Shown: piece after piece, positions 28,979-37,898 of the stretch | Layout: each line of letters starts with the position of its first letter | How positions within the stretch are numbered: the stretch's first letter is position 1 | The notes under the pieces: generated by a model | Databases searched by the model: none | What the model was told of the DNA's origin: nothing | The model's input: only the letters and a program-made list of their open reading frames with translations | Source of the DNA: a virus | Length of the DNA: 44,565 nt | Strand: one strand, 5' to 3' | Virus record (IMG/VR): IMGVR_UViG_3300023181_000013 | Location: 1-44,565 of that record | Made by a program: the position numbers and the translations under genes

Positions 28979-29776
28979 TCAGATGAGAAACTCGCGCCGA
29001 TTCTTTTTCGCGTTGTTCAGGTCCGCCCACAGCGGCCGCAGGTTCCATAATTGGTTCAGCGCCAGCACGTCCTCGGGCGTGCGCGCAGAGGATATCGGGG
29101 TGATGTGGTCGATCTCCCACTGGTCGCGGTTGTCCCATGACATGCCCTCGGTGAATTGCTTTTCCAAGTGGGCCTTCAGGTCGGCGGGGCTGTACCCTAG
29201 CGCGTCGAAGGTGGTGCCGGACTTCACGGCGTTGACGCTAGCCAATGCCCAGCAGAGCATGCGCGACATGCGTTCCGCCATAGCGGTTGCAGGGTCCGAC
29301 CGGCGTTTTCTACGGATCTCGGCCCGGTATTCTGGGGTGCGCGATACCGGGTTTTCCTGGCGGGACGATTTGCCAAGAGCACGGATAGTCTCGCGCTGCA
29401 AGCAGCCGCAGGACAGCGTAGGATTTTTCTTGCCGAGCGCGTGGGTGTTTTTAGTGGTGCGGGCACCGCATTCGCAGACGCAATCCCATGCGATGCGATT
29501 GTGGCTATGGCGTTCGATCGCCAAGCCCAGTACGGTTAGGCGGCCCACCACCATCCCCGTTAAATCCCGACGCCGCGACGCGGCCGTGGTTTCTTTACGC
29601 AGGCATCCACAGGAGCTGGTCGTACCGTACCGGACTAAGGCGCCGTTTCGCACGACCTCGGCTCCGCAGTCACATCGAAACAGCCATCGGCGAGCGCCAG
29701 AAGCAGATCGTTTGTCCAGAGAAATGGCGGTGAGTCGGCCGTATTTTTGGCCTGATAGGTCGAGTGCTGCGGGCAT
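28979..29776 (-). CDS. HNH endonuclease inserted antisense between TerS and TerL
   Basis: This 265-aa protein has two repeated modules with a GRLT/GRLTVLG strand and zinc-like FRCDCGAEV..SCGCL and CVCECGA..SCGCL motifs (residues about 12-60 and 74-128). A C-terminal HNH core (DQWEIDHITPISSARTPEDVLALNQLWNLRPL) follows. It is on the minus strand with its stop touching the TerS stop, and its start is only 38 bases from the TerL start. This separates two genes that are normally adjacent. It is a free-standing homing-type endonuclease. Confidence 0.88.
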   Translation of the reverse strand: MPAALDLSGQKYGRLTAISLDKRSASGARRWLFRCDCGAEVVRNGALVRYGTTSSCGCLRKETTAASRRRDLTGMVVGRLTVLGLAIERHSHNRIAWDCVCECGARTTKNTHALGKKNPTLSCGCLQRETIRALGKSSRQENPVSRTPEYRAEIRRKRRSDPATAMAERMSRMLCWALASVNAVKSGTTFDALGYSPADLKAHLEKQFTEGMSWDNRDQWEIDHITPISSARTPEDVLALNQLWNLRPLWADLNNAKKNRREFLI

Positions 29777-29814
29777 TTTTGCTCCAAGTAAGTTTCAATG
29801 AAAGCGATAATAGC

Positions 29815-31341
29815 ATGGCGGCGATAAAAAAGGAAACGCGCGGCGAGCGAGTCATACGATTCGCCGAGACGTTTATACGAATTCCAGAAGGGGAGATGGT
29901 CGGTAAGCCGTTGAAGCTTGAGCCGTTCCAGCGCAAGTTCATCCTCGCTATATACGATTCGCCGGTACCGGTGCACACCGCCATCCTGTCCATCGGGAGG
30001 AAAAACGCCAAGACCGCCACCATCATGGTGATCCTACTGGCGCATATCGCCGGCCCGGAAGCCTTGGAGAATAGCCAGATTGCCTCCGGGGCTATGTCTC
30101 GTGAGCAGGCCGCGATTCTGTTTAATCTTGCCGTAAAAGCAATTAATATGTCGCCGGAATTGGCAGCTAGGATTAAGATTTTCCCCTCGGCTAAAAAGCT
30201 TATAGGTCTGTCTAAGAATGTCGAGTATCAGGCTATGGCCGCCGAGGGTAAAACAGCGCACGGAAAATCGTTGGCTCTCGCGGTGCTCGATGAAATGGGC
30301 CAGATTAAAGGCCCGACGGACCCATTCGTGGAGGCAATCGAGACGTCGCAGGGCGCCTACAAGAACCCATTGAAGATCATCATCAGCACCCAGGCGCCGA
30401 CCGATGCCGACATGCTCTCGCTGCTGATCGATGCCCCAGACGACCCGCAGATCGTCAAGCACATCTACGCCGCGCCGGAAGATTGCGCGCTCGATGACGA
30501 GGACGCCTGGTATGCGGCGAATCCCGCGCTCGGTCTGTTCCGGTCCATCGAGGACGTGCGCAAGCAGTGCGCCAAGGCCAAGGCCATACCGTCGTTTGAG
30601 CCAGCCTTCAGGAATTTAGTGCTCAACCAGAGAATTGATCTTGTTTCAAGTTTTGTTAATAAGAGTATATGGGAAGCGAACGGCGCGGAGCCTACTCGCC
30701 GGCCTCGCCCCCGTGTTTTCGGGGGCCTGGACCTGGCCAGCGTGCACGATTTGACCGCCCTGGTGCTGGTGGATGCGGACGACGGGAGCGTTTATCCATG
30801 GTTTTGGCTGCCCGAACACGGCCTAAAAGACAAGTCAGAGAAGGATAAAGTGCAGTGGAACGTGTGGGCGGAGCAAGGATTTTTGCAGACAACGCCTGGA
30901 AAGTCGGTACAATACCGCCACGTCGCACAGGTTTTGCGCAAGATTTTCATTGACTTTGACGTGGAATTGATTGCATTCGACCGGTATCACATGCAACAAT
31001 TGCGCCCATGGCTGGACGAAGCCGACATGCCGATCGAAAACATAGATCGATTTGTCGAGTTTGGCCAAGGAACTAAATCGATGACGCCGGCCCTCCGCGA
31101 ATTGGAAGTCCGTCTGCTCGAAGGGCAACTGCGCCACGGAAACGATCCGATTTTGAATATGTGCTGCCACAATGCACGAGTCGTCGGCGATTCAGATGCC
31201 CGCAAGTTCGACAAGCGCACCGCGCGCGGCCGCATCGATGGTATGGTGGCCTTGGCCATGGCAATCGGCGTGATGCCGCAGAAAGTGGAAGATGGAAAAC
31301 GGACATGGGATGACTATCTTGCGGACATGGCGGTGACATGA
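29815..31341 (+). CDS. Terminase large subunit (HK97-type)
   Basis: The ATG at 29815 gives 508 aa; the frame upstream to 29764 overlaps the HNH start and is not preferred. The packaging ATPase has Walker A GRKNAKT (61-67) and Walker B LAVLDE (155-160). The nuclease domain begins at GGLDLASVHD (D306) and ends near DGMVALAMA. It powers DNA translocation into the prohead and cuts the concatemer. Parts of the coding sequence (around 30120-30190 and 30610-30680) are more AT-rich than neighbours. The ATGA overlap with the portal gene indicates coupling. Confidence 0.93.
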   Translation: MAAIKKETRGERVIRFAETFIRIPEGEMVGKPLKLEPFQRKFILAIYDSPVPVHTAILSIGRKNAKTATIMVILLAHIAGPEALENSQIASGAMSREQAAILFNLAVKAINMSPELAARIKIFPSAKKLIGLSKNVEYQAMAAEGKTAHGKSLALAVLDEMGQIKGPTDPFVEAIETSQGAYKNPLKIIISTQAPTDADMLSLLIDAPDDPQIVKHIYAAPEDCALDDEDAWYAANPALGLFRSIEDVRKQCAKAKAIPSFEPAFRNLVLNQRIDLVSSFVNKSIWEANGAEPTRRPRPRVFGGLDLASVHDLTALVLVDADDGSVYPWFWLPEHGLKDKSEKDKVQWNVWAEQGFLQTTPGKSVQYRHVAQVLRKIFIDFDVELIAFDRYHMQQLRPWLDEADMPIENIDRFVEFGQGTKSMTPALRELEVRLLEGQLRHGNDPILNMCCHNARVVGDSDARKFDKRTARGRIDGMVALAMAIGVMPQKVEDGKRTWDDYLADMAVT

Positions 31342-32645
31342 GCGACAAAGGCAAGCCGAAGGGCTTCTCGCTCAAGGCGATTTACTTCTCGATCCGCGAT
31401 GCGCTCGCGTATCGGCAGATCGACCGCGACCCCGGCAACCGCGACGTGACGAAGGGCAGCTACAACGTCGGCGACAACACCCCCCGGATCGACCGCGCGC
31501 TGCAGCTCTCCACCGTGTGGGCCTGCGTCAAGCTCAAATCGAATGCCATCTCCACCCTGCCGCTGTTCATCTACGAGCGCACCGAGGTCAACGGGCGCGA
31601 GTCCCGCCGCGTGGCTCGCGAGCATCCCCTCTACCGTCTCCTGCACGATTCCCCCAACGCGGACATGACGGCGCGCGACTTCTGGAACTCGATCCAGGTG
31701 CGCCTCGACACATGGGGCAATGCCTACGTGCTCAAGACCTTCAGCGGCGCGCGCATCGTGTCGCTGGACCCCCTGAACCCGGCTTTGATGACGGTGCGGC
31801 GCCCGGCCGGCGGCGACGTGCAGTTCATCTACGCCGATCCGAGCGGCCGGAAAGAATACACCGAGCGCGACATCTGGCACATCAAGGGCTTCACCGAGGA
31901 CGGTTTGACCGGCTTGTCGCCGATCGGCGTCGGCGCCCGATCCATGGCCCGCGCGCAGAGCGCGGAGGCCGCGTCGTCCACCCTGTTCAACGGCAACATG
32001 CGCCCGTCCGGGGTGGTCACAGTCAACGAAATTCTGACCAAGGACCAGCGCGCGCAGATCCAGACCGCGATGATCGACGGCGTTTTCGGCGACGCCACGC
32101 TCGGCCGCCAGTACCTGATGGAGGGCGGCGCCCAGTACAAGCAACTGACGATCAATCCGGTCGACGCCCAACTCATGGAGCAGGTGAGCGCCAGCGTCGA
32201 GGACTTGTGCCGGTGGTATGGCGTGCCGCCGGCGATGATCGGCCACGGTACGGCCGTGTCGAACTGGGGCACGGGGCGCGAGCAGCAGAATCTTGGCTTC
32301 CTCCAGTACGTGATCGACCCGGACCTGGTGGGCATCGAGCAGAGCATCGCCAAGAACCTGCTCACACCGGCCGAGCGCCTGCGCTACTTCGCCGAATTCA
32401 GCCGCGAAGGTTTCTTCCGCATGGACAGCAGCGGCCGGTCGGCGTACTACGACAAGATGATCAAGGCCGCCGTGTACACCCCGAACTTTTGCCGGTCGCT
32501 GGAGAACCTGGAACCGCTGCCCGGCGGCGACAATCTGTTCATGCAAAGCAACATGATTCCGCTCGATATGGTCGGAAAAATCACGAGCACGACGCAAAAC
32601 CCTGATACAATCGCGCAAGACACCACAGGAAACCCGCCCGCATGA
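31338..32645 (+). CDS. Portal protein (HK97 family)
   Basis: This 435-aa protein forms the dodecameric DNA-entry vertex. Family-typical stretches include LQLSTVWACVKLKSNAIST, HPLYRLLHDSPNADMTARDFW, WGNAYVLKT, IWHIKGFTEDGLTGLSPIG and WYGVPPAMIGH. The normal phage_portal length (about 400-450 aa) is kept. It is coupled by ATGA to TerL upstream and to the protease downstream. Confidence 0.95.
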   Translation: MSDKGKPKGFSLKAIYFSIRDALAYRQIDRDPGNRDVTKGSYNVGDNTPRIDRALQLSTVWACVKLKSNAISTLPLFIYERTEVNGRESRRVAREHPLYRLLHDSPNADMTARDFWNSIQVRLDTWGNAYVLKTFSGARIVSLDPLNPALMTVRRPAGGDVQFIYADPSGRKEYTERDIWHIKGFTEDGLTGLSPIGVGARSMARAQSAEAASSTLFNGNMRPSGVVTVNEILTKDQRAQIQTAMIDGVFGDATLGRQYLMEGGAQYKQLTINPVDAQLMEQVSASVEDLCRWYGVPPAMIGHGTAVSNWGTGREQQNLGFLQYVIDPDLVGIEQSIAKNLLTPAERLRYFAEFSREGFFRMDSSGRSAYYDKMIKAAVYTPNFCRSLENLEPLPGGDNLFMQSNMIPLDMVGKITSTTQNPDTIAQDTTGNPPA

Positions 32646-33307
32646 ACTACTTGACCAAATCGATTGACCTGGACCTGAAAAGCTTGACCGACGCCGGCCG
32701 CTTTTCCGGCTACGGTTCGGTTTTCGGCAACGTAGATAAGGGCGGCGATGTCGTCGAGTTCGGCGCCTTCGGCAAGAGCCTGGAGATGTGGGGCAAGTCG
32801 GGCCGCGCGGTGCCGACCCTGTGGCAACACAAGACCGACGAGCCAATCGGCGCGTGGTCGAACCTGACCGAGGACAAGCACGGCCTGCTTGGCGACTCCG
32901 ACCTGTGGATCGAGGACGCGCCGTACGCGCGCATCGCCCACAAGGGCATGAAGACTAAGACCATCACCGGGCTTTCTATCGGCTACCGCATTAAGCGCGA
33001 CAGCTACGACAAGAAAACCGGCGTGACCACGCTCCACGAGCTGGACCTGGTGGAGATCAGCGTGGTGACCAATCCAATGAACGACGCCGCGCGCATGACC
33101 GACGTCAAGAGCATGATCGAGGCCGGCACGCTGCCGACTATGAAAGAATACGAGGACTTCCTGCGCGAGGCAGGCGGGTTCTCAAAATCGCAGGCCGCCG
33201 CGCTCGCCGTGCATGGCCTGTCGAAGTTGCTCCGGGGTGAGCCCGGCGACACCAAAGGCGACGATCTGAGCGCGATTCTGGCCTGTATCCAGAACGCGAA
33301 TATCTAA
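32642..33307 (+). CDS. Prohead protease (HK97 S78 family)
   Basis: This 221-aa protease has the GYGSVFGNVDKGGDVVEFGAF opening. The predicted catalytic residues are H63 (LWQHK), S112 (TGLSIGY) and E138 (LVEISVV). It removes the capsid scaffolding (delta) region during head maturation. It overlaps the portal stop by ATGA and is followed by the major capsid gene 22 bases later. The C-terminal 60 residues are a charged helix of lower conservation. Confidence 0.93.
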   Translation: MNYLTKSIDLDLKSLTDAGRFSGYGSVFGNVDKGGDVVEFGAFGKSLEMWGKSGRAVPTLWQHKTDEPIGAWSNLTEDKHGLLGDSDLWIEDAPYARIAHKGMKTKTITGLSIGYRIKRDSYDKKTGVTTLHELDLVEISVVTNPMNDAARMTDVKSMIEAGTLPTMKEYEDFLREAGGFSKSQAAALAVHGLSKLLRGEPGDTKGDDLSAILACIQNANI

Positions 33308-33329
33308 ACTCACCCCAAAAGGAAACACC

Positions 33330-34505
33330 ATGTCCGATTTGTCCGAAATCCAAAAAGCAGTAGACAAGCTCACCGACCAGGTGCGCGAGAAGGCCGAGAA
33401 AGCCGTCGCCGAAGCCGCGCGCGGCATCCAGATGACCGAAGGCATGAAGGGCCAGGTCGACGAGCTGATGACCAAGCAGACCGAAGCGCGCGCCGAACTG
33501 GACGACCTGATCCAGAAGATGGCCCGCCGTCACTCGGAAGAAAAAGCTTCGCCGAACACCCCCGGCTATGCGTTCATCAACAGCGAAGCCTTCAAAGAAC
33601 ACCAAGGTAAAGGCAAGGGCGAGCGCCTGCGCGTTGGCCATGAGCTGCGCGTCGACGTCAAACAGATCTCCAGCCTGACCGCCAGCGGCGGTACCCTGGT
33701 CGCTCCGGACCGCCTGGCTGGCGTGCTGCCGCTGCCGCAGCGCCCCGCCACAGTGCGCGATCTGCTGGCCCCTGGCCGCACCTCGTCGAACCTGATCCAG
33801 TACTTCCGCGAGCTGGTGTTCACCAACAGCGCCGCACCGGTGGCCGAGGGCACGCTCAAGCCCGAATCCGATCTGACCTTCGAACAGCGTGACGCCAAGG
33901 TGATCAAGCTGGCCCACTGGATCAAGGCCACCACCGAGATCCTGGACGACGCCCCGGCCATGCAATCGATGATCGACGAGCGCCTGCGCTACGGCCTGTC
34001 GTACGTGGAAGACGTGCAGCTGCTGATGGGTTCGGGCACCGGCCAGAACTTGGCCGGCATCTACACCACCGCCACCGCCTACGTCGCGCCGATCACCATC
34101 GCCGGCGCCACCGACATCGATATCCTGCGCCTCGCGTTCCTGCAAGGTGAGCTGGCGCTGCTGCCCGCCGATGCCGCCGTGCTGCACCCTTCGAACTGGG
34201 CGCGCATCGAGCTGCAGAAGGACACCCAGGGCCGTTACCTGATCGGCAATCCGCAGGGCAACCTGGCGCCGACCCTGTGGGGCCGCCGCATCGTCACCAC
34301 CCTGGCGATGACGCAAGGTCAATTCCTGGCCGGTAACTTCCGCCAGTCGGCGCAAATCTTCGACCGCGAAGATGCGAACGTCGTGGTGTCGACGGAAAAC
34401 GGCACCGACTTTGTCGAGAACAAAGTCACCATCATGGCCGAGGAGCGGCTGGCCCTGGTTGACTGGCGCCCACAAGCGCGCGTCAAAGGTGCGCTGACCG
34501 CGTAA
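33330..34505 (+). CDS. Major capsid protein (HK97 fold) with scaffolding domain
   Basis: This 391-aa protein has an N-terminal coiled-coil delta-like domain (about residues 3-80, EIQKAVDKLTDQVREKAEKAV...). The HK97-fold body follows, including SSLTASGGTLVAPDRLAG, LRYGLSYVEDVQLLMGSG and TIMAEERLALVDWRP. A strong ribosome site (AAAGGAAAC) precedes it. The exact protease cleavage site cannot be fixed from sequence alone. A strong intrinsic terminator follows, as often seen after capsid genes. Confidence 0.95.
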   Translation: MSDLSEIQKAVDKLTDQVREKAEKAVAEAARGIQMTEGMKGQVDELMTKQTEARAELDDLIQKMARRHSEEKASPNTPGYAFINSEAFKEHQGKGKGERLRVGHELRVDVKQISSLTASGGTLVAPDRLAGVLPLPQRPATVRDLLAPGRTSSNLIQYFRELVFTNSAAPVAEGTLKPESDLTFEQRDAKVIKLAHWIKATTEILDDAPAMQSMIDERLRYGLSYVEDVQLLMGSGTGQNLAGIYTTATAYVAPITIAGATDIDILRLAFLQGELALLPADAAVLHPSNWARIELQKDTQGRYLIGNPQGNLAPTLWGRRIVTTLAMTQGQFLAGNFRQSAQIFDREDANVVVSTENGTDFVENKVTIMAEERLALVDWRPQARVKGALTA

Positions 34506-34512
34506 AGCAACG

Positions 34513-34537
34513 GCCGGGGAGTGATCCCCGGCTTTTT
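34513..34537 (+). terminator. Intrinsic terminator after the major capsid gene
   Basis: A perfect 8-bp stem GCCGGGGA/TCCCCGGC with GTGA loop is followed by TTTTT. Genes continue 20 bases downstream in the same direction, so it is probably partial, adjusting the ratio of capsid protein to later products. Confidence 0.85.
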
Positions 34538-34556
34538 CTAAAGCCAGGAGCAGAAC

Positions 34557-34793
34557 ATGAAAACCACAGCAACCGCACTCGACAGTTTCGCCCACGACGC
34601 CCGCACTTACGTGGCCGGCGATCCGGTCGACGCAAGCCCCGGTGAGATGGCCGACCTGGAAAAGGCCGGCTTGGTATCCACCAGCAAAGCCGCGCCAGCC
34701 GACAGCCAGGACGACCTGCTGGGCGGCGAGAAGATGGACGAAGCACCAAAGAACAAAATGGCCCCAGCGCCAGCCGACAAAGGTAAAAAATAA
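34557..34793 (+). CDS. Small head-region protein (78 aa)
   Basis: Begins with a good ribosome site (CCAGGAGCAG). The first half is a small domain (TATALDSFAHDARTYVAGDPVD...LEKAGLV). The second half is disordered, with Pro, Ala, Lys and Asp. It lies between the capsid terminator and the SGNH gene and is coupled to the latter by TAATG. Similar small proteins in this position are often connector or head accessory proteins; function unknown. Confidence 0.65.
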   Translation: MKTTATALDSFAHDARTYVAGDPVDASPGEMADLEKAGLVSTSKAAPADSQDDLLGGEKMDEAPKNKMAPAPADKGKK

Positions 34794-36502
34794 TGACCAT
34801 CCGCCTGCTCTCGACGTACGACGGCTTCGCGCCTCAGTCCATCATCACGCTGGACTCGGCGCTGGAGGCCTCGCTGATTGCGGGCGGCAACGCCACCGCG
34901 ACACTGACCGGCGGCACCGTGGCGTATCGCGAGCGGCAACCGGTGATGATCCAGCCGGCGGTACCGAAGCGCGGCACGGTCAGCTTGATCGCCAACCGCA
35001 AGGCCATCGTGCCTCTGACGGAAGGCTCGGCCCTGACGATCACGCCGACGGCCGGCACCACCGGCACCTATCAGCGCTACGACGCCAGCGGCGCGGCCGT
35101 GGGCGCGCTGACGACGATTGGCGCGGCGCCACTGACGATAGGCGCATTCGAAGGTGACTTCACCGTCGAGATCAAGTGCACGACCGGCTCGCTGGTGGCG
35201 AAGACTGCCGATGCGGTGTTGAGGGTCGTGCAGACGTCTCGCCCCGCCAACACGTGGGTCGCCCTGGGGGATTCGATGACCGGTCAGGCCACGAATCCGC
35301 TGGTTGCCGACTACGGCAGCATGACGCCGCCGCTGCCGACGTCGACGACGTTCCCTGCGGTTGTCAGTTTCAATGATCGAGGCACAATTGCATGGGCCAA
35401 CGTTTTCCTGAACGGCCAAATGCAGTTGTTGCGAAACGCCGGCGTGGGTAGCAACCGCGTCGAGCACATCTTGGCCCGGATGGACGCGGATGCGCTGTCC
35501 CTGTCGCCGAAATACGTCAGCGTAATGGCAGGGTATAACAACATTGTCAATAGTGACACTACCGCTAATATCACTGCGGTTTTGGGAACCATTTTCGACA
35601 AGATTTTAGCCAGCGGAGCAATTCTGTTGGCGTGCACGATTCTCCCGAATGCCACGCAAATTAATGCTGTTCCAGCAAAGTTGGTAGTTTATAACCAAGT
35701 CAACAACTTCATCAAGAATTACTGTGCAGCAAATGCAGGTGCATACCTAATCGATGTTGCTGAATCGTTCCTCGACATCACCACCGGGGGAGAGCTATCC
35801 GGCTACTACCAGGTGGACAATATTCACCCTGTGATGAAAGGATCAATCCCGTGGGGTCAGTATTTCGCCGCTCGCGTTTTGCAAATCATAGGTCTGAAGA
35901 GTTCGCCGCTGCCGACCAGTCCGCTCGATCTTTTCACTAACTTCAAGGGCGGGAACATGCTTACCGGCGGCCGCATGGTGGGCACCGGTGGTACCAATAC
36001 AGGTACCGGCATGTCAGGTTCGGTGGCCACTGGCTGGACGCACCAGTTAGAGTACGGCACTGCCACTTCCGTTGCCTCAAAGGTTGCGCGTACAGATGGC
36101 GTCCAAGGGGAGTGGCAGCAGATAGCTGTTAGCTCCGTCACTGCTAGCTCGGCAGTTCGCCTGCAAAAAACGATCACCGTCGCGTCCGGGGCGTTCGCCA
36201 TCGGTGAGACCATTGGCGGCTCGATGATGGAAGTAGCGGTCGATGCCGTCAATGCTGTGTCGTCGCTGCAGCTGATAGCGCAGGTGCAAAATTCCAGCTT
36301 CGCGGATATCGAAATCCACTCGTGCATGCTGAATGGACCGGCTTCGGTAGTCACACCTTTCGGCACGGCCCTGTTCCAGATTCCGGACTTCGTTATTCCG
36401 GCGCTTACTAATCATATCGTGTTCAAACTGATCGTCACCCTGGCTATCGGCTCAACGATCACATTGCGAGCAGGCCGCGCAGCATGCCGAAACTTGAGCT
36501 AA
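34793..36502 (+). CDS. Capsid-adjacent SGNH/GDSL hydrolase
   Basis: This 569-aa protein has a beta-rich N-terminal anchor (1-145). The SGNH catalytic core (152-365) shows GDS with nucleophile S161, an oxyanion Gly in AGVGSN (about 217), block III GYNN (N249/N250) and DNIHP with D342 and H345. A beta-sandwich-like C-terminal domain (375-569) of carbohydrate-binding appearance follows. SGNH enzymes deacylate or de-esterify glycans and lipids. Being encoded between the capsid gene and the connector, it may be displayed on the head. A tail attachment is not excluded. Confidence 0.82.
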   Translation: MTIRLLSTYDGFAPQSIITLDSALEASLIAGGNATATLTGGTVAYRERQPVMIQPAVPKRGTVSLIANRKAIVPLTEGSALTITPTAGTTGTYQRYDASGAAVGALTTIGAAPLTIGAFEGDFTVEIKCTTGSLVAKTADAVLRVVQTSRPANTWVALGDSMTGQATNPLVADYGSMTPPLPTSTTFPAVVSFNDRGTIAWANVFLNGQMQLLRNAGVGSNRVEHILARMDADALSLSPKYVSVMAGYNNIVNSDTTANITAVLGTIFDKILASGAILLACTILPNATQINAVPAKLVVYNQVNNFIKNYCAANAGAYLIDVAESFLDITTGGELSGYYQVDNIHPVMKGSIPWGQYFAARVLQIIGLKSSPLPTSPLDLFTNFKGGNMLTGGRMVGTGGTNTGTGMSGSVATGWTHQLEYGTATSVASKVARTDGVQGEWQQIAVSSVTASSAVRLQKTITVASGAFAIGETIGGSMMEVAVDAVNAVSSLQLIAQVQNSSFADIEIHSCMLNGPASVVTPFGTALFQIPDFVIPALTNHIVFKLIVTLAIGSTITLRAGRAACRNLS

Positions 36503-36511
36503 CCGCACGCA

Positions 36512-37069
36512 ATGATCAAAGTCATCACGCCACCGACCGACGAACCGATCACCCTCGCGGAGGCCAAGGCCAACTTGCGGGTGATCGGAACCGACGAGGA
36601 CACCGACATCACGCGCATGATCCGCGCCGCGCGCCAGATGGCCGAGGAACGGCTTAACCGCGCGCTGATGCCGCAGACCTTGGCCTTCGGTGCGGACGGC
36701 TTCTGCATGGTCCTGAAGGTGCCGCGCCCGCCGCTGCGCGAGATCAACAGCATCACCTATGTCGACAGCGACGGCACGCCGCAGCCGCTGGCCGACTACC
36801 TGGTGGATGAGTTCGCCGACCCGCCGACGATCAGCGCCGCGCCCGGCGCCAGCTGGCCCTCCACCCGTGCGCAAGCCGGCGCCGTGATCGTCCAGTACCA
36901 AGCCGGATACGCCGATGCGTCCAGCGTGCCAGAGCCGATCCGCCAGTGGATGCTGCTGGCCATCAACGCGTTCTACGAGCACCGCAGCATGGTCAACGAG
37001 GGCCAGACCTACGCGCTGCCCGAGGACTTCTACAAGTGGCTCCTGCAGCCGTACGTGGTGTACCAATGA
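36512..37069 (+). CDS. Head-tail connector (gp6-like)
   Basis: This 185-aa protein matches the phage gp6/gp15-type connector: MIKVITPPTDEPITLAEAKANLRVIGTDEDTDITRMIRAARQMAEERL, then a beta region and an IRQWMLLAINAFYEHR helix. It forms a ring under the portal. It starts 9 bases after the SGNH gene with no obvious ribosome site and overlaps the next gene by ATGA. Confidence 0.88.
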   Translation: MIKVITPPTDEPITLAEAKANLRVIGTDEDTDITRMIRAARQMAEERLNRALMPQTLAFGADGFCMVLKVPRPPLREINSITYVDSDGTPQPLADYLVDEFADPPTISAAPGASWPSTRAQAGAVIVQYQAGYADASSVPEPIRQWMLLAINAFYEHRSMVNEGQTYALPEDFYKWLLQPYVVYQ

Positions 37070-37410
37070 TCACCGGCGGCCAGTTCGACCGGCGCGTCAC
37101 CATCCAGCGCCCGACGGTGGTCGACGACGGCGAGTACGGGCCGCAGCCCGGCGGATGGGAAACCGTCTTCGCGCGCGTGCCCGCCCAGGTGTGGGATACG
37201 CTGCCAGGCAACGCCGAGCGCAACGGCCAGGCCATCAACCTGTCCGAGAAGCCGGCGCGTGTGCGCATCCGCTACCTGCGCGGCATCAGCTCCGACATGC
37301 GGGTGATCGTCCACAACGAGGTCGACACTATCCACCAGATCAGCGCGGGGCCGGCGGAGATCGGCCGGCGCGAGTGGCTGGAATTCACCATAAAGGAGTT
37401 CAGCTCGTGA
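37066..37410 (+). CDS. Head-closure / head-tail adaptor protein
   Basis: Starting at 37066 (ATGA), the 114-aa product reads GGQFDRRVTIQRPTVVDDGEYGPQPGGWETVFARVPAQVW and WLEFTIKEF. This is the pattern of Phage_H_T_join (SPP1 gp16-like) stoppers that close the portal channel after packaging. It overlaps the next gene by GTGA. Confidence 0.85.
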   Translation: MITGGQFDRRVTIQRPTVVDDGEYGPQPGGWETVFARVPAQVWDTLPGNAERNGQAINLSEKPARVRIRYLRGISSDMRVIVHNEVDTIHQISAGPAEIGRREWLEFTIKEFSS

Positions 37411-37898
37411 GCCAGGAGAACATCACCGGCGGCGCGGCGCTCGACGCCTTGCTCCAGACGCTGCCCGCCAAGCTGGAGACGAACATCATGCGCTCCGCGC
37501 TGCGCGCGGGGGCCAAGGTGTACCTTGATCAGGTCAAGCAGAATATCCCGGTGGAGCACGGCCTGCTGCGCCAGTCGGCGCGCATCACCACGCGTAAGAC
37601 CCGAGACGGCCAGGTGTCGGCCAGCGTCAAGGTCGGCAACGCACTGGCCTTCTACGCCCACATGGTGGAATACGGCACCCGCGCCCACCCTATCACCGCG
37701 CGCGCCATGACGGTCAACGGCAACACCGTGCGCAGCGTCGAGCACCCAGGCTCGCGCCCGCACCCGTTTATGCGCCCGGCCGCCGACGAGAAGTTCTCAC
37801 AGGCCGTGGCCGCCGTGCAGACGCAGATCCGCAAGCGCTTGACCAAGGAGGGCTTGGACGTGCCCTCCGCCGTGCCGCCCGACGAGGCCGCCGCATGA
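37407..37898 (+). CDS. HK97 gp10-like tail/neck protein, GTG start
   Basis: GTG at 37407 (GTGA overlap, AAAGGAG upstream) gives 163 aa. Key stretches are MRSALRAGAKVYLDQVKQNIPVEHGLLRQSARI, VKVGNALAFYAHMVEYGTRAHPI and RPHPFMRPAADEKFSQAVAAV, characteristic of the HK97-gp10 family in siphophage neck regions. It is needed for head-tail joining. Longer upstream frame rejected. Confidence 0.85.
   Translation: MSQENITGGAALDALLQTLPAKLETNIMRSALRAGAKVYLDQVKQNIPVEHGLLRQSARITTRKTRDGQVSASVKVGNALAFYAHMVEYGTRAHPITARAMTVNGNTVRSVEHPGSRPHPFMRPAADEKFSQAVAAVQTQIRKRLTKEGLDVPSAVPPDEAAA

Noticed and set aside
31314-32846. 510-codon minus-strand frame opposite the portal gene
   Set aside because: Antisense shadow of a strongly conserved portal gene.
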